This document shows, piece by piece, positions 7,039 to 10,583 of a stretch of DNA of 10,583 nt. Below the pieces are notes generated by a model. It was not told the DNA's origin. It did not search any database and saw only the letters and a program-made list of their open reading frames with translations. Made by a program: the position numbers and the translations under genes. The stretch lies in the NCBI GenBank assembly GCA_002104895.1, contig MCFG01000760.1, positions 1 to 10,583 of the forward strand, read 5' to 3'. Origin of the DNA: Anaeromyces robustus. Its lineage: Eukaryota > Neocallimastigomycota > Neocallimastigomycetes > Neocallimastigales > Neocallimastigaceae. How positions within the stretch are numbered: the first letter of the stretch is position 1; the number at the start of each line of letters is the position of its first letter.

Positions 7039-7770
7039 TAAAATTATAATAGGATGAATTCTATTACATCACGTTATTTTTACAGTAGTAATCATAGGAT
7101 ATGAATTATATGTGGCACATTGGTAATCATATGTAGACACGATTTACATATTTAGAAATATTTTTATAATTCTATTAATAATTTACTTATTTTATAATAT
7201 TTACTTTATATTATTTTTTATATTGTTATTGAATGTTTTTTATTTAATATAGATTACAATAACTAAAAAAAACATAAACACCAAAAATAAAAAAATAATA
7301 ATATAATAATTTGTTTTATTATAATTTTTATTAATAATTAAATTTTTAAAATTTTATTGATAAATCTAATAACAATCACATCTTTTAAAGTTTAAGAAAT
7401 TTTGAAGTATTTATATTTTTTAAGAATTATATTTATTATATTATACTAATTTTTATATTTAATTTCTATTTATTTACGGAGTATTTAATTAACTAAACTT
7501 TAGACTAAATAATTTCAATTGAGTTCATTTATTTTTTATTTATTATTCTAATATTAATAATATATATATTTTAAATTTAAAAACAATGAAAAATTTTTTA
7601 TTAAAAATTAAAATTTAATAATTATTTTGCTTCGAACTTTATTTGATTTAAATTATTGTTTCACAATAATTTTACAGAATTATTTTATGATCTTTTAGAA
7701 AAAATGAATAAATTACTCTGATTGGTTAAATTTTTGTCATTAAAAAATTATTATTTATAAAATTTATATA
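6344..7770. other. AT-rich non-coding region
   Basis: No coding pattern found on either strand. AAAAAGTATAAATA at 6592-6605 matches the TATA region of the LTRs over 14 bases, and a small hairpin (GGATTG/CAATTCC) follows at about 6608-6626. This may be a trace of another LTR or only a TATA box. A-rich microsatellite of AAAAT/AAAAAT units at 7004-7044. The stretch 7050-7150 is slightly less AT-rich but I recognise nothing in it. Confidence 0.4.
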
Positions 7771-7975
7771 TAAATTTTCTGTATTTCATTTCTATATCAT
7801 TTATGTTTCTTTATTTTTATGTATTTGATTTCTGTGTTTTATTATAGAAATTAATAGAATGAAATTCGAAATCTCAACATTTTAAAATTTCTAAGTTTCT
7901 TGTAATTTTATTAACTTATTACACTTTTTTTTTACTTTTTACCAAAAAATAGTTTCTTTTATAAAAAGTTATAAC
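7771..7975 (+). repeat. Diverged fragment of a related LTR with its preceding tract (copy D)
   Basis: TTCTGTATTT-like repeats are followed by TTATAGAAATTAATAGAATG, then AAGTTTCTTGTAATTTTATTA and finally ATAAAAAGTTATAA. These stand in the same order as the CTGTATTT tract, the LTR start, AGTTTCTAGTAATTTTTATTA and the TATA region of copies B and C. Similarity fades after about 7975. AT-richness raises the chance of false alignment. Confidence 0.45.
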
Positions 7976-8489
7976 AATATTTGATGGAGTCTTGTAAGAA
8001 ATGTAACTATATAACATCACAATCGTATCTTAGTTTTTTTTAACTGGATAGAGAATATAATAATCAAATACGCCTAATGGTAAACCAAGTAATAAATAGC
8101 AATTTTTTTAAAAAAAAATAAAAATTGAAAATATTATATATTTTCATTTTTTTTATAATTATTTAATTATTAAAAAAAATAAAAGCTTGAATTTAAAAAA
8201 TTAATTAAATGTATTTGCTTTTTCCAAATAATAAATTTATTGTAAATATACATATTAGTTAAATACTATTAGTCAATCAAATTACTGTATTAATGGGTTA
8301 GATTATTTTTACTTTATATATATATATATTTTATTAAGGAATCAAAGGATTAAAAAAGAGAATATAACCAATCAATTATTCAGAAAACTTTAATAGAATT
8401 GTGTAAAGTTATGAACTATATCTTTAATACATTAAATTACATAATGTATACAAATTACATGATTTAATTTTGTAAGAAAATTTGTACAT
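7976..8489. other. AT-rich non-coding region
   Basis: Nothing coding seen on either strand. An A/T palindromic stretch lies at about 8103-8122, and AT dinucleotide repeats at about 8316-8330. Confidence 0.4.
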
Positions 8490-8603
8490 GCAACGGATAC
8501 CTCAATTGATAAAGTGAATTAATAAATATTGATATCCTGTACAATGGAGCGGTAAGCCGTTGTATTTAAATAATACCGAAGAAGGATCAAATTCTCATGA
8601 TCC
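8490..8603 (+). other. Hairpin-rich island with a weak tRNA-like A box
   Basis: Three hairpins follow in order: GGATA-CC-TCAAT with ATTGATATCC (8495-8506, 8528-8537), TACAATGG with CCGTTGTA (8540-8547, 8557-8564, one G-U), and GGATCA with TGATCC (8584-8589, 8598-8603). CAACGG (8491-8496) can compete for CCGTTG (8557-8562). CTCAATTGATAAAG looks like an A box and GGATCAAATTC like a weak B box, but the spacing is too long. CTCAATT-GTAAA-like bases also precede the island at 5642, so the two may be related. Confidence 0.35.
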
Positions 8604-8877
8604 ATCTAATTAAAAATTAATCTATTAATTAAATTGGTATATATAAAAAGGCGGCCACCAATAATAATTGATAATTAAATCTTAATAAGTCTCCCCTTTG
8701 TCGACAGAATCCTGCAGTAAGAAATATAATTTAAAAATTATAAAAATGTAATTTTTCTATTAAAATTAATATTCGTGTTTTTATTTTAAAAAAAATTAGA
8801 AATTAAATAAAAACTTTTATAAAACTATTTCTATTTTATAGTACTTACCTATTGTGTTAACAAAAAAAGAAGATATG
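8604..8877. other. AT-rich spacer left of LTR copy C
   Basis: Contains TTGGT/ACCAA flanking ATATATAAAAAGGCGGCC (about 8635-8661), which looks like a TATA motif in a small hairpin. I find no continuation of the protease reading frame that stops on the other side of copy C. Confidence 0.4.
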
Positions 8878-9459
8878 TATTTATTATAAATTTCTGTATT
8901 TTATTCTGTATTTGTTTCTGTATTTTATTTCTGTATTTCTTTATAGAATTACATGGAATAAAATTAGAAACTTTAAGAAAAAATTATATAATATTTCTTT
9001 ATTTTTCTATGAGATTCATTTTATATCAAAATATCTTAGTTTCTAGCAATTTTTATTATTTTTTATGAACTTTTATTTTTAAAACTATTTTTCCGTAAAA
9101 AATATAAATAGGTGTAAAATCTTTAGTTGAAATATTTTCTTTGTGCTTTTATTTTTATAACTTTATATATATTAGTAATAATTAATTCATAAGTAGTTTG
9201 AAATACTACAAAGGTTAGTTATTATTAATTTTTAATAATTAATAAAACTATTATTTCTAATAAAACATACTTTAAATAAAAAATAAAATAAAACTTAAAA
9301 CCCAAATTATACTAATATATATCTCGACACCGACCTTTCAGGTTAACAAAGGAAAGGTGTTCTGATATTACAAAGTATAATCACTTTCTTTTATTTTATT
9401 TTCGCGTTCATTTTCAGTTCTCGTGTCAATTGTAATATTGGAACAACCGTTCCGTTACA
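8878..9459 (+). repeat. LTR copy C with CTGTATTT tract; older relative of A/B
   Basis: 8878-8964 equals the tract before copy B, and 8965-9459 matches the LTR with scattered substitutions and small indels. It has no gag nearby. TATA box 9103-9110, self-primer sequence 9143-9153, hairpin 9333-9358, end GTTACA at 9459. It is a solo or truncated copy. The preceding two bases are TG (8876-8877), which would give a TG...CA LTR of 584 bp if the tract belongs to the LTR. No target-site duplication is visible. Confidence 0.7.
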
Positions 9460-10215
9460 CCAATTAATAAATCATAAAAGGTATCAGGATGGTCAATTAC
9501 TCTAAATATAATATTCATTTGTAGTTTACCAATAAAAACAGGTACTTTAACCACTAAATTCTCCTGTACTTCACAGTCCTTAGCAGCTTGTCTAATTCTG
9601 CTTTTGGTAGTACCTATTCTTTCATAAGAGTCAAGCTTCTCTAAGAAATCTTTAGTAATGACGTTTAAATTACTACATGTGTCCAACAATAAGCGGGCTT
9701 CAGATTTCTTCTTTCCAGCTGTAACAAGAACCATTGCTAACTCATCTTTATCCACATCAACTGAATGAGATTCATAATCGTGATCGATATTATTAACTAA
9801 AGTTATTTTTGGATCTCTATAAGGTTCTGGGATATTTACAATATTGGGTTCCTCAGATCCAGAGACATCTCTTTGAGAAAGGAAAGAATAAATTAAAAAA
9901 TTATAATTGTAGTGACTTGATTTATTATTATTATTATTAGAAAAAGTTTTTATTAAATCATTTTTAAATTTAAATCGAGTAGAATAAATATATTTATTAC
10001 GATAGTTATAGTGTATTTTATATTTCTCCATGAATTGATTACCTAAAAGTAAATCGATGGGGAGATGGTCTTAGACCAAAAATTTTTGTTTGAAACGTAT
10101 AAATCTGAACTTCTTGTTCATAAATAATTTTATTTGAAATTTTAGAGATACAAAGCTATTTATAGAATCCGTGTCTCCACTGATTCCTTTTATTAGAATT
10201 TTATTTTGGCATTTA
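9460..10215 (-). pseudogene. Broken retrotransposon protease region with two retropepsin-like domains
   Basis: Reading on the minus strand: near 10206-10138 one frame gives ILIKGISGDTDSINSFVSLKF, with the retropepsin flap motif. Near 10150-10065 another frame gives IIYEQEVQIYTFQTKIFG. From 10070 a third frame gives DHLPIDLLLGNQFMEKY, the end of a retropepsin. That frame stays open through an Asn-rich linker to a second domain: ELAMVLVTAG, LLLDTCSNLNVITKDFLEKL, VPVFIGKLQMNIIFRVIDH and DTFYDLLIG. The ATG at 10031 is therefore internal. The active site reads DTC where DTG or DSG is expected. The frame runs straight into LTR copy C at 9459/9460 and ends in LTR-derived codons at 9426. It is a Ty3/Gypsy-like remnant, different from the plus-strand element. 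Confidence 0.7.
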
Positions 10216-10225
10216 TTATTGATAA

Positions 10226-10266
10226 TTTTATTATTGATAATTTATTTATAATTATCAATAATAAAA
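10226..10266. repeat. Perfect 17-bp inverted repeat with 7-nt loop
   Basis: Arms 10226-10242 and 10250-10266 are exactly complementary (core TTATTGATAATT / AATTATCAATAA), with loop TATTTAT. The left arm is part of a roughly 15-bp direct repeat, ATTATTGATAATTTT, that also occurs just before it. Confidence 0.6.
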
Positions 10267-10583
10267 AAAATTGATATTTTTTCTTTTTTTTTTTATTATA
10301 AATATAACAATATCCAAATTTATTTTTTTTTATCTTCTTTTTTAATTGGTTTTAATATTAAATAAAAAATATTCCTTCTTTTTTTTTATTCAAATAAAAA
10401 TATTTTTTTATTATATATATCTATCTATATGTATATAAATAAATAAATATTAAATATAAATATATATTAAAAAAAAATATAAAATAAAATATAACAATAT
10501 AATTATAAATATTTCTATTTATAATAATGATATGAAATCGTTGATAAATATCAATATTTTTTTTTACATTAATTATAAATCAT
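10267..10583. other. AT-rich non-coding right end
   Basis: Poly-T and poly-A runs and AT repeats. I find no coding continuation of the protease remnant and no recognisable motif. Confidence 0.5.

Noticed and set aside
8491-8562. 72-nt segment closed by CAACGG/CCGTTG with T8-A9 and a D-loop-like stretch, resembling a tRNA
   Set aside because: There is no T arm or B box at the right distance and the anticodon stem does not form.
8645-8720. GGCGGCC, GTCGAC and CTGCAG close together, as in a cloning polylinker
   Set aside because: They are spread over about 70 bp of AT-rich DNA with no vector-like sequence around them; chance is enough.
5845-9459. Copies B and C as the two LTRs of a second element
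   Set aside because: The intervening 2.5 kb has no coding or primer-site signal, B and C differ far more than A and B, and no target-site duplication is seen.

Overview
Very AT-rich eukaryotic DNA (intergenic stretches roughly 85-90% A+T by eye) with long poly-T/poly-A runs, spliceosomal introns, Asn/Ser-rich protein and Ty3/Gypsy-type retrotransposon remains. The best guess is an AT-rich early-diverging fungus, most like the anaerobic gut fungi (Neocallimastigomycota); a Glomeromycotina fungus such as Rhizophagus is the main alternative. This assignment is inference from composition and gene content only.

Layout. (1) 1-953, minus strand: the 5' half of a split host gene. Three exons and two GT-AG introns can be read, and the gene is open at the left edge. 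Its first exons resemble the start of the FAM135/DUF676 putative-lipase family. Two apparent +1 frameshifts lie at or near homopolymers. (2) 954-1314: its AT-rich upstream region, with a 30-T run. (3) 1315-6343, plus strand: an LTR retrotransposon about 5.0 kb long. It has a 499-bp direct repeat at each end (A 1315-1813, B 5845-6343; one mismatch seen), a TATA box in the repeat and a roughly 1.5-kb structured leader. One intact ORF encodes Gag plus a retropepsin and an Asn/Ser/Cys-rich tail (645 aa). No reverse transcriptase, RNase H or integrase follows, so the element looks non-autonomous. An 11-nt stretch at the end of the 5' LTR is exactly complementary to the LTR about 41 nt downstream of the TATA box. 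This is the arrangement of Tf1/sushi-type self-priming and the most interesting signal here. A tRNA-like, Pol III-box-containing island sits between the gag-pro ORF and the 3' LTR. (4) 6344-8876: AT-rich DNA with a diverged LTR relative (about 7771-7975), an (A4-5T)n microsatellite and a hairpin-rich island (8490-8603). (5) 8878-9459: a third, more diverged copy of the repeat (C). (6) 9460-10215, minus strand: a broken pol/protease remnant from a different element. It shows two successive retropepsin-like domains, and copy C cuts it exactly in a DLLIG motif. (7) 10216-10583: AT-rich DNA with a 17-bp perfect hairpin.

How it works together. The window is mostly a retrotransposon graveyard next to one host gene. 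The A/B element is young by LTR identity. It could supply its own Gag and protease but would need reverse transcriptase and integrase in trans. C and D are older relatives, and the minus-strand remnant is an unrelated, decayed Ty3/Gypsy-like piece.
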